Assembly: GCF_000612585.1 (NCBI RefSeq)
Contig: NZ_JFCA01000049.1
Location: 1-51,679 of the forward strand
From: Pseudomonas sp. CHM02
GTDB taxonomy: Bacteria > Pseudomonadota > Gammaproteobacteria > Pseudomonadales > Pseudomonadaceae
Length of the DNA: 51,679 nucleotides
Direction: 5' to 3'
Below are positions 16,002 through 24,064 of the stretch, piece by piece; within the stretch, counting starts at the first letter, position 1; every line of letters starts with the position of its first letter. The notes below the pieces were generated by a model. The model searched no databases. It saw only the letters and a list, made by a program, of their open reading frames with translations, and was not told the DNA's origin. Made by a program: the position numbers and the translations under genes.

Positions 16002-17315
16002 ATGAAAGTGTTGAAAAGCCAGGATATCCTGGCGTTGGGCTTTATGACGTTTGCCCTGTTCGTGGGCGCCGGTAACATCATCTTCCCGCCTATCGTTGGT
16101 TTGCAGTCCGGGCCTCACGTCTGGATGGCAGCGTTGGGCTTTCTGATCACGGCCGTCGGCCTGCCGGTGGTCACCGTGATCGCCCTGGCCAAGGTCGGTG
16201 GCGGTATGGACGCGCTGAGCAGCCCGATCGGCAAGATCGCCGGTGGCCTGCTGGCGGCGGCGGCGTATCTGGCGGTAGGACCGCTGTTCGCCACCCCGCG
16301 TACGGCCACCGTATCCTTTGAAGTGGGCCTGGCGCCGCTGACGGGCGAAAGCCCACTGGCGCTGTTCCTCTACAGTTCGGTGTATTTCCTGGTGGTGTTC
16401 TTTGTCTCCCTGTACCCAGGGCGACTGCTGGACACCGTTGGGCGCTTCCTCGCACCGCTGAAGATTATCGCGCTGGCCATCCTCGGAATCGCCGCCTTTG
16501 CCTTGCCGGCCGGTGAAGTGGGCGTCGCTACTCCGGAATATGTGGCCGCACCGTTTTCCCAAGGCTTTATCCAGGGCTACCTGACCATGGATACCCTGGG
16601 CGCCCTGGTGTTTGGTATCGTGATCGTCAATGCCATCCGCTCCCGTGGCGTCGAATCGCCGAAGCTCATCACCCGTTACGCCATCATTGCGGGCTTGATT
16701 GCCGGCGTGGGCCTGGCCCTGGTGTACTTCAGCCTGTTCCGCCTGGGTTCGGGCAGCCATGCCGTCGCCGCGGGCGCGAGCAACGGCGCAGCGGTGCTGC
16801 ATGCTTACGTGCAACATACCTTCGGTTCCTTGGGTAGCGGCTTCCTGGCCGTGCTGATCTCCCTGGCGTGCCTGGTCACTGCTGTGGGTCTGACCTGCGC
16901 CTGCGCCGAGTACTTCAGCCGTATCCTGCCACTGTCCTACAAGGCCCTGGTGGTGATCCTGGCGCTGTTCTCGCTGTTCGTGTCCAACCTGGGCCTGACC
17001 AAGTTGATCGCGTTCTCGATCCCGGTACTGACGGCGATCTACCCACCGTGCATCGTGCTGGTAGCCTTGAGCTTCTGCAAAGACTTCTGGCATGAACAGG
17101 GCCGCATTGTTGGCCCGGTGATGCTGGTGTCGTTCATCTTTGGCTGCATCGACGCACTCAAGGGCGCTGGTCTGGCCGACTGGATGCCGTCGCAATTGGC
17201 ACACCTGCCGCTGAGCGAGCAGGGCCTGGCGTGGTTGGTGCCCTCGGTGATGACGCTGGGTGTGGCGTTTGGGGTCGATCGTATGCTCGGTAAGCGCAGC
17301 GAAGCCATCGCTTAA
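16002..17315 (+). CDS. brnQ: branched-chain amino acid:cation symporter BrnQ
   Basis: A 437-residue LIVCS-family permease importing leucine, isoleucine and valine with a cation. It has about 12 hydrophobic segments across its length. The N-terminal LGFMTFALFVGAGNIIFPP (about residues 10-28) is the family hallmark, and PLFATPRTATVSFEVG (about 94-109) is also characteristic. The ATG at 16002 gives the canonical MKVLKSQDILALG start, but its upstream bases (TATTTCCCGAA) contain no recognisable ribosome site, so initiation may be weak or regulated. It is flanked by REP pairs on both sides and has its own terminator. Confidence 0.94.
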   Translation: MKVLKSQDILALGFMTFALFVGAGNIIFPPIVGLQSGPHVWMAALGFLITAVGLPVVTVIALAKVGGGMDALSSPIGKIAGGLLAAAAYLAVGPLFATPRTATVSFEVGLAPLTGESPLALFLYSSVYFLVVFFVSLYPGRLLDTVGRFLAPLKIIALAILGIAAFALPAGEVGVATPEYVAAPFSQGFIQGYLTMDTLGALVFGIVIVNAIRSRGVESPKLITRYAIIAGLIAGVGLALVYFSLFRLGSGSHAVAAGASNGAAVLHAYVQHTFGSLGSGFLAVLISLACLVTAVGLTCACAEYFSRILPLSYKALVVILALFSLFVSNLGLTKLIAFSIPVLTAIYPPCIVLVALSFCKDFWHEQGRIVGPVMLVSFIFGCIDALKGAGLADWMPSQLAHLPLSEQGLAWLVPSVMTLGVAFGVDRMLGKRSEAIA

Positions 17316-17340
17316 ACAGCCGGTTTTGCGCTGTATTGAA

Positions 17341-17374
17341 ATGCCCCGTATTAATCGATACGGGGCATTTTTTA
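17341..17374. terminator. rho-independent terminator of brnQ
   Basis: ATGCCCCGTAT (17341-17351) pairs with ATACGGGGCAT (17358-17368), a perfect 11-bp stem with a 6-base loop followed by a T run. Confidence 0.9.
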
Positions 17375-17393
17375 TGCTTATAGAACACGATCC

Positions 17394-17483
17394 TGTAGGA
17401 GCCGGCTTGCCGGCGATGGGGGTACATCAGTCACGAACTGGATTGGCTGACACACCGCCATCGCTGGCAAGCCAGCTCCTACA
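17394..17483. repeat. REP pair (REPIN) after brnQ
   Basis: A TGTAGGAGC-CGGCTTGCCGGCGAT unit faces ATCGCTGGCAAGCCAGCTCC-TACA across about 38 bases, the same layout as after sucD. Confidence 0.9.
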
Positions 17484-17523
17484 ATAGATTGTGTTCATCC
17501 AACCACCGTTGAATAGGACCCGC

Positions 17524-18261
17524 ATGTCGTTCGTCGAGACCAATCAGATCCACCTGCTTGCCGCCCTCTGGTTCATCCTGTGCTGGGGCGGCTACACCCG
17601 TTATGCCACCTGGAAAGCCCGCGACACGGCCTGCCTGGCCAGTGTCCTGCATCTGTATCGCGAAGACTGGATGCGGCGCATGCTGCTGCGCGACAACCGC
17701 ATCGCCGACGCCAGTGTGATCGGCAACCTGGAACGCAATGCCTCGTTCTTCGCCTCCAGCACCTTGATCATCCTCGCCGGCATTCTCACCGTGCTCGGCG
17801 CCTCGGAGCGCGCGGTGTCGTTGCTGGCGGATATCCCCATGGTGCAGCAGGCGTCCCAGGGTATGTCGGAGATCAAGCTGCTGTGCCTGGCGCTGGTGTT
17901 CGTCTACGCGTTCTTCACATTCAGCTGGTGCATGCGCCAGTACAACTTCGCGGCGGTGCTGGTGGGTTCGGCGCCGATGATCGGTGAGCGGCATGTGTCG
18001 GAACAGGAGCGCAAAGCGTTTGCCCTGCGCGCGGCGCGGGTGATCTCCATGGCTGCCAACCAGTTCAACTTTGGCCTGCGTTCTTATTACTTCGGCATGA
18101 CCATGCTGGCGTGGTTTGTCAGCCCGTGGTTGTTCATGTTGATGAGCAGCGGGGTCGTGTTCGTGCTGTATCGCCGGGAGTTTCATTCCGACGTACTGCA
18201 AGTGATGGTGTATACGCAGACGGATACACCGCCGCCGGAACCGGTTAAAGAAGCCGCGTAA
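17524..18261 (+). CDS. DUF599 family inner-membrane protein
   Basis: A 245-residue membrane protein of the DUF599 family; no function is established for the family. Four hydrophobic segments are visible: about residues 10-28 (LAALWFILCWGGYTRY), 75-95 (FFASSTLIILAGILTVLG), 115-140 (LLCLALVFVYAFFTFSW) and 190-220 (AWFVSPWLFMLMSSGVVFV). The ATG at 17524 matches the usual MSFVETNQIH start; a longer reading begins in the REP pair. It ends 33 bases before a strong terminator and appears monocistronic. Confidence 0.85.
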   Translation: MSFVETNQIHLLAALWFILCWGGYTRYATWKARDTACLASVLHLYREDWMRRMLLRDNRIADASVIGNLERNASFFASSTLIILAGILTVLGASERAVSLLADIPMVQQASQGMSEIKLLCLALVFVYAFFTFSWCMRQYNFAAVLVGSAPMIGERHVSEQERKAFALRAARVISMAANQFNFGLRSYYFGMTMLAWFVSPWLFMLMSSGVVFVLYRREFHSDVLQVMVYTQTDTPPPEPVKEAA

Positions 18262-18293
18262 TTAACCCTTCAAATAAAAACGCCAGACAAAGT

Positions 18294-18325
18294 AAAGCCC
18301 GCTATCTAAGCGGGCTTTCTTTTTG
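18294..18325. terminator. rho-independent terminator after the DUF599 gene
   Basis: AAAGCCCGCT (18294-18303) pairs with AGCGGGCTTT (18309-18318), followed by CTTTTT. It lies between convergent genes, and A-rich sequence on the left would also let it work for the lipoprotein gene on the minus strand. Confidence 0.85.
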
Positions 18326-18351
18326 CAGCCAAGCTATTTCAAGCCGCGGTC

Positions 18352-18603
18352 TCAAGAACCGGTGCTTGGTGTAGCAGGTGCTGCTTCTTTTGCGGCGGCT
18401 TCGTTCGATTCAGCCTGAGCTTTGGCAGCATCGGCGTTTTCTTTCGCAGCGTCGTTCACTTTATCCTGAGCCTTCGCCATATCTTTTTGAGCTTGCTCGG
18501 AATGCGAGGCAGCGTCTTGGGCTTTGTCTTCGGATTTCTTATCGCAGGCAGCGAGACCGAGGGCAGCGGCCAACATCATGGAAATAGCTAAAGTCTTGCG
18601 CAT
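18352..18603 (-). CDS. small Ala/Lys-rich lipoprotein
   Basis: An 83-residue predicted lipoprotein. The N-terminus is a signal peptide (MRKTLAISMMLAAALG) with lipobox LAAC, so lipidation is expected at Cys20. The mature part is almost entirely Ala, Lys, Glu, Gln, Asp and Asn in a helix-forming pattern (EQAQKDMAKAQDKVNDAAKE), suggesting a soluble amphipathic or coiled-coil helix, and ends in a short Pro/Thr/Ser tail. AAGGAGAAA precedes the start. No specific function can be assigned. Small outer-membrane lipoproteins of the Lpp/OprI kind have a similar general build, but this is not a clear match. Confidence 0.8.
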   Translation of the reverse strand: MRKTLAISMMLAAALGLAACDKKSEDKAQDAASHSEQAQKDMAKAQDKVNDAAKENADAAKAQAESNEAAAKEAAPATPSTGS

Positions 18604-18761
18604 GGGGTGTTTCTCCTTATTGAAGATATCTACTGGCCTTTCGAGCCTGGGGGTTCGGCATTAGTTCCTTTTATTACGCAGATATATAAACCACGCTCGC
18701 CAAGGAACTTTCACCCGCCGCTTCTACTCCGCGGATCAACACAAATAAGAGTCTGTATCGA

Positions 18762-19238
18762 ATGACCGAAAAACCCTTGTTAGAGCGCGCCACGCGCTTT
18801 ATATCCGCCTTGCGCCACTGTCAGGTGCTGGGTATTACCGCTTATCAGGCCAGCGAGGAGGGCATTACGCTGGTCATGCCTTATGGCCCGCACCTGGTCG
18901 GCGACCCACGGACCGGCGTGATCCACGGCGGCGCGTTGACCTCCCTGATGGACACCGCCTGCGGCATGGCGACCTTGTGTGTATTGCCGGAGTTCGAGGT
19001 GTGCCCGACCCTCGACCTGCGCGTTGACTACATGCATCCCGCCGCGCCACACCAGCCGGTGTACGGCTTCGCCCAATGCTACCGGGTGACCACCGACGTG
19101 ATCTTCACCCGTGGCTTTGCCTACCAGGATGATCCGCAACAACCCATCGCCCATGTGGTGGGCACGTTCATGCGCATGGGCAAGCGCCTCAAGGGCACGC
19201 AAGGGTTGAGCAATACGATCAAGGGAGAGCAGGCATGA
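18762..19238 (+). CDS. PaaI-type hotdog thioesterase, first of a tandem pair
   Basis: A 158-residue single hotdog-fold acyl-CoA thioesterase of the PaaI family. The active-site helix region GVIHGGALTSLMDTACGMA (about residues 47-65) has the conserved HGG and the catalytic-type Asp. Substrate is unknown. PaaI relatives act on phenylacetyl-CoA derivatives, but no paa genes are present here. It overlaps the next thioesterase by 4 bases (ATGA), so the two are co-translated and may form a mixed oligomer. The start follows a weak ribosome site (AAGAGTC). Confidence 0.88.
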   Translation: MTEKPLLERATRFISALRHCQVLGITAYQASEEGITLVMPYGPHLVGDPRTGVIHGGALTSLMDTACGMATLCVLPEFEVCPTLDLRVDYMHPAAPHQPVYGFAQCYRVTTDVIFTRGFAYQDDPQQPIAHVVGTFMRMGKRLKGTQGLSNTIKGEQA

Positions 19239-19687
19239 CGCACCGATTCAAGACCCGCCTGGAGCAGGCCCATGAGCGCGGCGATTACGAGGCGCTGCTC
19301 AACCTGATCCCCTACGCCAAGCTGATCGGCATCGAATGCACCCGGCTGGGGGATGAGTTGTTGTTCCGCCTGCCGGCCAACAAGGACAATATTGGTAACC
19401 CTATATTGCCGGCGCTCCATGGCGGTGTGATCGCGGGCTTCATGGAGCTGTCCGCTGCACTGCACCTGCTGGTGTTCACCGGTGCGCCGGGCTTTCCGAA
19501 AATCATCGATTTTTCCCTGGATTACCTGCGCGCCGGCCAGTTTCGCGACACCTACGCCAAATGCCAGGTGTGGCGCCAGGGCCGACGAGTGGCCAATGTG
19601 GCGATTACCGCCTGGCAAAGCACGGCGGCCGAGCCGATCGCCACCGCCCGTGCGCATTTCAAGATCGAGGAACCAAGCCGCCCTTGA
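19235..19687 (+). CDS. PaaI-type hotdog thioesterase, second of a tandem pair
   Basis: A 150-residue hotdog-fold protein of the same superfamily as its upstream neighbour but clearly diverged. Its active-site region reads ALHGGVIAGFMELSAALHL, so the catalytic position is Glu where the neighbour has Asp. Other motifs, such as IDFSLDYLRAG, support the fold. Substrate is unknown. It starts inside the neighbour's stop with GGGAGAG just upstream, and ends 89 bases before htpG, for which it may share a transcript. Confidence 0.86.
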   Translation: MTHRFKTRLEQAHERGDYEALLNLIPYAKLIGIECTRLGDELLFRLPANKDNIGNPILPALHGGVIAGFMELSAALHLLVFTGAPGFPKIIDFSLDYLRAGQFRDTYAKCQVWRQGRRVANVAITAWQSTAAEPIATARAHFKIEEPSRP

Positions 19688-19776
19688 AATCCTGGTCTTA
19701 GCCCCCAACTTTGATGACAACCCGCCGCCAACCCTCAAGGGCGCGGCCACTGCCATCCAATTGGAGTTTGATGACC

Positions 19777-21681
19777 ATGAGTGTGGAAACTCAAAAGGAA
19801 ACCCTGGGCTTCCAGACCGAGGTGAAGCAACTGCTGCACCTCATGATCCATTCGCTGTATTCCAACAAGGAAATCTTCCTTCGCGAATTGATCTCGAACG
19901 CCTCTGACGCTGTCGACAAATTACGTTTCGAAGCCCTGTCCAAGCCTGAGTTGCTGGAAGGTGGCGCCGAACTGAAAATCCGTGTGAGCTTCGACAAGGA
20001 CGCCAAGACCGTCACCCTCGAAGACAACGGCATCGGCATGAGCCGCGAAGACGCGATCACCCACCTGGGGACCATCGCGAAATCCGGTACTGCCGACTTC
20101 ATGAAGAACCTGTCGGGCGACCAGAAGAAAGATTCGCACCTGATCGGCCAGTTCGGCGTGGGCTTCTACTCGGCCTTCATCGTGGCCGACAAGGTTGAAG
20201 TGTTCAGCCGCCGCGCCGGCCTCGACGCCAGTGAAGGCGTGCACTGGTCGTCCAAAGGCGAGGGCGAATTTGAAATCGCCACCATCGACAAGGCCGACCG
20301 TGGCACCCGTATCGTCCTGCACCTGAAGTCCGGTGAAGACGAATTCGCCGATGGCTGGCGCCTGCGCAACATCGTCAAGAAGTACTCCGACCACATCGCC
20401 TTGCCGATCGAGCTGCCGAAAGAACAAGCGGCCGCCGAAGGCGAAGAGGCACCGGCCCAGGAATGGGAAGTGGTCAACCGTGCCAGCGCGCTGTGGACCC
20501 GTCCGCGTACCGAGATCAAGGACGAGGAATACCAGGAGTTCTACAAACACATCGGCCACGACTACGAAAACCCGCTGAGCTGGAGCCACAACAAGGTCGA
20601 AGGCAAGCTGGAATACAGCTCGCTGCTCTACGTACCGGCCCGTGCTCCGTTCGACCTGTACCAGCGTGAAGCGCCAAAAGGCCTGAAGCTCTACGTGCAG
20701 CGCGTGTTCGTGATGGACCAGGCGGAGTCCTTCCTGCCGCTGTACCTGCGCTTCATCAAGGGTGTGGTCGACTCCAACGACCTGTCGCTGAACGTGTCGC
20801 GGGAAATCCTGCAGAAAGACCCGATCATCGATTCCATGAAGTCGGCACTGACCAAGCGCGTGCTCGACATGCTGGAAAAACTGGCGAAGAACGAGCCTGA
20901 GCAATACAAAGGCTTCTGGAAAAACTTCGGCCAGGTCATGAAAGAAGGCCCGGCGGAAGATTTCGCCAACAAGGAAAAAATTGCTGGCCTGCTGCGTTTT
21001 GCCTCCACCCAGGGCGACGACGGCGAGCAGGTTGTGTCCCTGGCCGAGTACCTGGCGCGCGCCAAGGAAGGTCAAGACAAGATCTACTACCTCACTGGCG
21101 AAACCTACGCTCAGGTCAAGAACAGCCCGCACCTGGAAGTCTTCCGCAAGAAAGGCATCGAAGTGCTGCTGTTGACCGACCGTATCGATGAGTGGCTGAT
21201 GAGCTACCTCAACGAGTTCGACGGCAAGTCCTTCGTCGACGTGGCACGTGGTGACCTGGACCTGGGTAACCTGGACTCCGAGGAAGAGAAGAAAGAAGCC
21301 GAAGAAGTCGCCAAGTCCAAAGAAGGCTTGGTTGAGCGGATCAAGGCGTCCCTGGGCGACGCCGTCAGCGAAGTGCGGGTTTCCCACCGCCTGACTGATT
21401 CCCCGGCGATCCTGGCCATCGGCGAGCAGGACCTGGGCATGCAGATGCGCCAGATCCTCGAGGCCAGCGGCCAGAAGGTTCCGGATTCCAAGCCGATCTT
21501 CGAATTCAACCCGGCTCACCCGCTGATCGAGAAACTCGACGGCGAGCAGAGCGAAGAGCGTTTCGGCGACCTGTCGCATATCCTCTTCGACCAGGCGGCC
21601 CTGGCCGCTGGCGACAGCCTGAAAGACCCGGCCGCTTATGTGCGCCGACTGAACAAGCTGTTGGTGGAACTGTCGGTTTGA
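19777..21681 (+). CDS. htpG: molecular chaperone HtpG (Hsp90 family)
   Basis: A 634-residue cytosolic Hsp90 that uses ATP-driven clamp closure to remodel client proteins. The N-terminal GHKL ATPase domain shows SNKEIFLRELISNASDA (about residues 26-42), LEDNGIGMSREDAITHLGT and IGQFGVGFYSAFIVAD. The middle domain contains YVQRVFVMD and SNDLSLNVSREILQ. The C-terminal dimerisation domain carries no MEEVD tail, as normal for bacteria. The ATG at 19777 (MSVETQKETLGFQ) is chosen because the GGAG at 19763-19766 is 10 bases upstream. No clear heat-shock promoter was found in front of it. Confidence 0.97.
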   Translation: MSVETQKETLGFQTEVKQLLHLMIHSLYSNKEIFLRELISNASDAVDKLRFEALSKPELLEGGAELKIRVSFDKDAKTVTLEDNGIGMSREDAITHLGTIAKSGTADFMKNLSGDQKKDSHLIGQFGVGFYSAFIVADKVEVFSRRAGLDASEGVHWSSKGEGEFEIATIDKADRGTRIVLHLKSGEDEFADGWRLRNIVKKYSDHIALPIELPKEQAAAEGEEAPAQEWEVVNRASALWTRPRTEIKDEEYQEFYKHIGHDYENPLSWSHNKVEGKLEYSSLLYVPARAPFDLYQREAPKGLKLYVQRVFVMDQAESFLPLYLRFIKGVVDSNDLSLNVSREILQKDPIIDSMKSALTKRVLDMLEKLAKNEPEQYKGFWKNFGQVMKEGPAEDFANKEKIAGLLRFASTQGDDGEQVVSLAEYLARAKEGQDKIYYLTGETYAQVKNSPHLEVFRKKGIEVLLLTDRIDEWLMSYLNEFDGKSFVDVARGDLDLGNLDSEEEKKEAEEVAKSKEGLVERIKASLGDAVSEVRVSHRLTDSPAILAIGEQDLGMQMRQILEASGQKVPDSKPIFEFNPAHPLIEKLDGEQSEERFGDLSHILFDQAALAAGDSLKDPAAYVRRLNKLLVELSV

Positions 21682-21693
21682 CACTGTTGTAGG

Positions 21694-21719
21694 AAAAACC
21701 CGCTTCGGCGGGTTTTTTC
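21694..21719 (+). terminator. rho-independent terminator of htpG
   Basis: AAAAACCCGC (21694-21703), tetraloop TTCG, GCGGGTTTTT (21708-21717): a perfect 10-bp stem with a T run, 13 bases after the stop. Confidence 0.9.
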
Positions 21720-21772
21720 GTTCTGGCGCTTCACTGCAGGAGCGTCGTTAAGCCACTCAACTGGAGTAAATG

Positions 21773-22501
21773 ATGAGCCAAGTCACAGTACGTTCCGTGG
21801 TCTATCAGATTGATGGCCAGTCTTATGAAAGCCGCCTCGCGTTTGATGCCAGCCACAAGGGCCCGCTACCGGGCCTGCTGATGGCACCGAACTGGATGGG
21901 GGTGAGTGCGGGTGCTGAAGAAATCGCCAAAAGCGTGGCCAGCAAGGGCTACGTGGTGCTGATCGCCGACCTGTACGGGCAAGCCGTGCGCCCGTCGAAT
22001 GGCGATGAAGCCGGCGCTGCAATGATGCCGTTGAAGAACGATCGTCGCTTGCTGACCAAGCGCATGCAGGCGGCCTTCGAGCAGTTGCAAGGCCAGACCG
22101 AAGCCGCTGTCGACACCGCTAAGCTGGCGACCTTTGGTTTCTGCTTCGGCGGTTGCTGCTCTCTGGAATTGGCGCGTACCGGCGTACCGGTCAAGGCGGC
22201 CATCTCGTTCCACGGCACCCTCGACACACCGAACCCGGCGGATGCGAAGCACATCAAGGGTTCCGTGCTGGTGCTGCACGGTGCTTCCGACCCGTTGGTG
22301 CCGAAAGAGCAACTGCCGGCATTCGAAGATGAAATGAACGCAGCGGGCGTGGACTGGCAATTGCTGAGCTACGGCGGCGCGGTGCACTCCTTCACTGACC
22401 CGCACGCGAATGTGCCGGGCAAGATGATGTACGACGCAAAGACCGCCAAGCGGGCGTTCCAGTCGATGCATAACTTGTTGGATGAAGTGTTCAAGGCCTG
22501 A
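21773..22501 (+). CDS. dienelactone hydrolase family protein
   Basis: A 242-residue alpha/beta hydrolase of the dienelactone hydrolase family. The nucleophile elbow GFCFGGCC carries a Cys nucleophile rather than Ser, as in dienelactone hydrolases. HGASDPLVPKEQ supplies the acid and GGAVHSFTDPHA the His of the triad. The cytoplasmic form lacks a signal peptide. No chlorocatechol-degradation genes are nearby, so the natural substrate is unknown. Two adjacent ATGs exist; the second (21773) is 7 bases after GGAG and is preferred. Confidence 0.88.
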   Translation: MSQVTVRSVVYQIDGQSYESRLAFDASHKGPLPGLLMAPNWMGVSAGAEEIAKSVASKGYVVLIADLYGQAVRPSNGDEAGAAMMPLKNDRRLLTKRMQAAFEQLQGQTEAAVDTAKLATFGFCFGGCCSLELARTGVPVKAAISFHGTLDTPNPADAKHIKGSVLVLHGASDPLVPKEQLPAFEDEMNAAGVDWQLLSYGGAVHSFTDPHANVPGKMMYDAKTAKRAFQSMHNLLDEVFKA

Positions 22502-22506
22502 TGGCC

Positions 22507-22574
22507 TCATCGCTGGCACGCCAGCTCCTACATTTGAAACGCATTCCCCTGTAGGAGTCGGCTTGCCGGCGATC
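22507..22574. repeat. REP pair, outward-facing orientation
   Basis: The unit ATCGCTGGCACGCCAGCTCC-TACA (22509-22532) is followed, after 17 bases, by TGTAGGAGT-CGGCTTGCCGGCGAT (22550-22573). The units are thus tail to tail, the reverse of the other pairs in the window, with small substitutions in each. It sits between the convergent hydrolase and pirin genes and abuts the pirin stop codon. Confidence 0.82.
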
Positions 22575-22575
22575 G

Positions 22576-23442
22576 CTATCTCAGCGGCAACTCAATTCTT
22601 TCAGACTCACCCGGCACCGTCGGCCAGTCCCCAGCCGCCCAGCGCTGCCTGGCCTGTTCGATCACCGCCGGATCACTCGCGACAAAATTCCAATTGATCC
22701 GCCGTGGCCCGTCCAGCGGCGCGCCGCCAAACACCACCAGGTGGCAATCGCTTTCGGCGAACAGGGTCATTTCCTGTCCGGCCGGCAACACCACCAGGCT
22801 GTGCACCTCAAGCGCCTCGCCGTCCAACTGAGCGTCACCCTCCAATACATACACCGCGCGTTCCTCATGCTCATCAGCAATCAGCAGCGTCGTGGCCGTT
22901 TGCATCTGCACCTCGGCATACAGCGTGGGCGACAGCACGGGTACCGGCGATTTCAGGCAAAACCCGTGGCCCGCGATCAGCCGGATCTGTACGCCCAGGT
23001 TGTCACTCACCGGCAGGCTCGCCGCTGGGTGATGGCTGTAATGCCCCGGCCCCGTCTCGTGGTCCTTGGGGGAGGCCAGCCAGACCTGCAGTCCATGCAG
23101 GCTGAACCCACTGGCCCTGACCGCTTCGGGTGTACGTTCGACGTGGGCAATCGCGCTGCCGGCAGTCATCCAGCTGACATCGCCGGCCTGCACCACCTGG
23201 TCGGAGCCCAGACTGTCCTTGTGCTGCAGCGCACCTTCAAACAGATAGGTGAGGGTCGACAGCCCGATATGCGGGTGCTGGCGGATATTCATGCCATTGC
23301 CCGGTGCGTAGCGGGTGAGCAGCATGTGGTCGAAAAACACAAAAGGCCCGACGCTGCGGCATTCCCGCGAGGGCAGCGGGCGCAGGATGGGTTGGCCCTC
23401 GACGTCTTCGGGGCGAGGGCGGATCACGGTGAGGGTGGTCAT
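22576..23442 (-). CDS. pirin family protein
   Basis: A 288-residue bicupin pirin. The N-terminal cupin contains the metal-ligand pattern FFDHMLL...QHPHIGLSTLTYLF...H (His residues near 38, 57, 59 and 80 region), which in bacterial pirins binds iron and supports quercetin 2,3-dioxygenase-like activity in some members. The C-terminal cupin (VYVLEGDAQLDGEALEVHSLVVL) is degenerate, as is usual. Cytosolic. The biological role is unknown; some pirins influence redox-responsive regulation. It is 64 bases downstream of the OsmC gene on the same strand and may be co-transcribed with it. Confidence 0.9.
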   Translation of the reverse strand: MTTLTVIRPRPEDVEGQPILRPLPSRECRSVGPFVFFDHMLLTRYAPGNGMNIRQHPHIGLSTLTYLFEGALQHKDSLGSDQVVQAGDVSWMTAGSAIAHVERTPEAVRASGFSLHGLQVWLASPKDHETGPGHYSHHPAASLPVSDNLGVQIRLIAGHGFCLKSPVPVLSPTLYAEVQMQTATTLLIADEHEERAVYVLEGDAQLDGEALEVHSLVVLPAGQEMTLFAESDCHLVVFGGAPLDGPRRINWNFVASDPAVIEQARQRWAAGDWPTVPGESERIELPLR

Positions 23443-23506
23443 GGTGCGTCCCAGTCTGAGCGGGTTGGATGCTGTTGAGCATAACCCGCTCCACGGGAGG
23501 TTGCCG

Positions 23507-23923
23507 CTATTGGCTGAAGGCGCCTTCCGACAGTTGCGTGTCGATGCTGATCTCGGCGGTGGTCATCAGCTTGTGCACCGGGCAGCGATCCGCCACGCGG
23601 TGCAGCTCATCACGCTGTTCGTCGGTGAGTACGCCCTTGAGTGTCAGCTTGACGTTGAGCTTGTATTTGCCCTTTTGCTCTTCAGCGGCGTCGTGGGTGA
23701 CTTCCACGGTCACACCCGTGAGCGGAATGTCTTTTTTCTGCGCATAGAGCTTGAGGGTCAGGGCTTTGCACGAGGCCAGGGCGGCATCGAAGTAGTCATG
23801 GGGGGAGGGTGCCGAATCGTCGCCACCCAGGCTCTTGGGCAGGTCGGTGAACAACTCATGGTTGTTGATGTTGACGCTATGACGAAAGTTGTCCTGGTTC
23901 AGGGTATTGACGGTAACAGGCAT
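23507..23923 (-). CDS. OsmC family peroxiredoxin-like protein
   Basis: A 138-residue OsmC/Ohr-superfamily protein reducing organic hydroperoxides with a Cys pair. Both redox cysteines are visible: ALASCKALTLKLYA (about residue 56) and DRCPVHKLM (about 120), matching the OsmC (YhfA-like) subgroup spacing. The ATG at 23923 is preferred to a GTG four codons upstream, because GAGG then lies 6 bases before the start. Next to a pirin, this suggests a small stress-protection unit. It is divergent from the exported amidohydrolase. Confidence 0.87.
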   Translation of the reverse strand: MPVTVNTLNQDNFRHSVNINNHELFTDLPKSLGGDDSAPSPHDYFDAALASCKALTLKLYAQKKDIPLTGVTVEVTHDAAEEQKGKYKLNVKLTLKGVLTDEQRDELHRVADRCPVHKLMTTAEISIDTQLSEGAFSQ

Positions 23924-24064
23924 GGTAAACCTCACAGGGTGGCAGGATGAAGGTCATGCAGTTATAGAGCATGCTGGCACTTCGGTGTTCCGCGTTTTTT
24001 TGCGGGATGAACCGCGGCAGCGCGCGCAAGGTCTACCCGTATCTGCCCTTATCGAGGTTTTACC

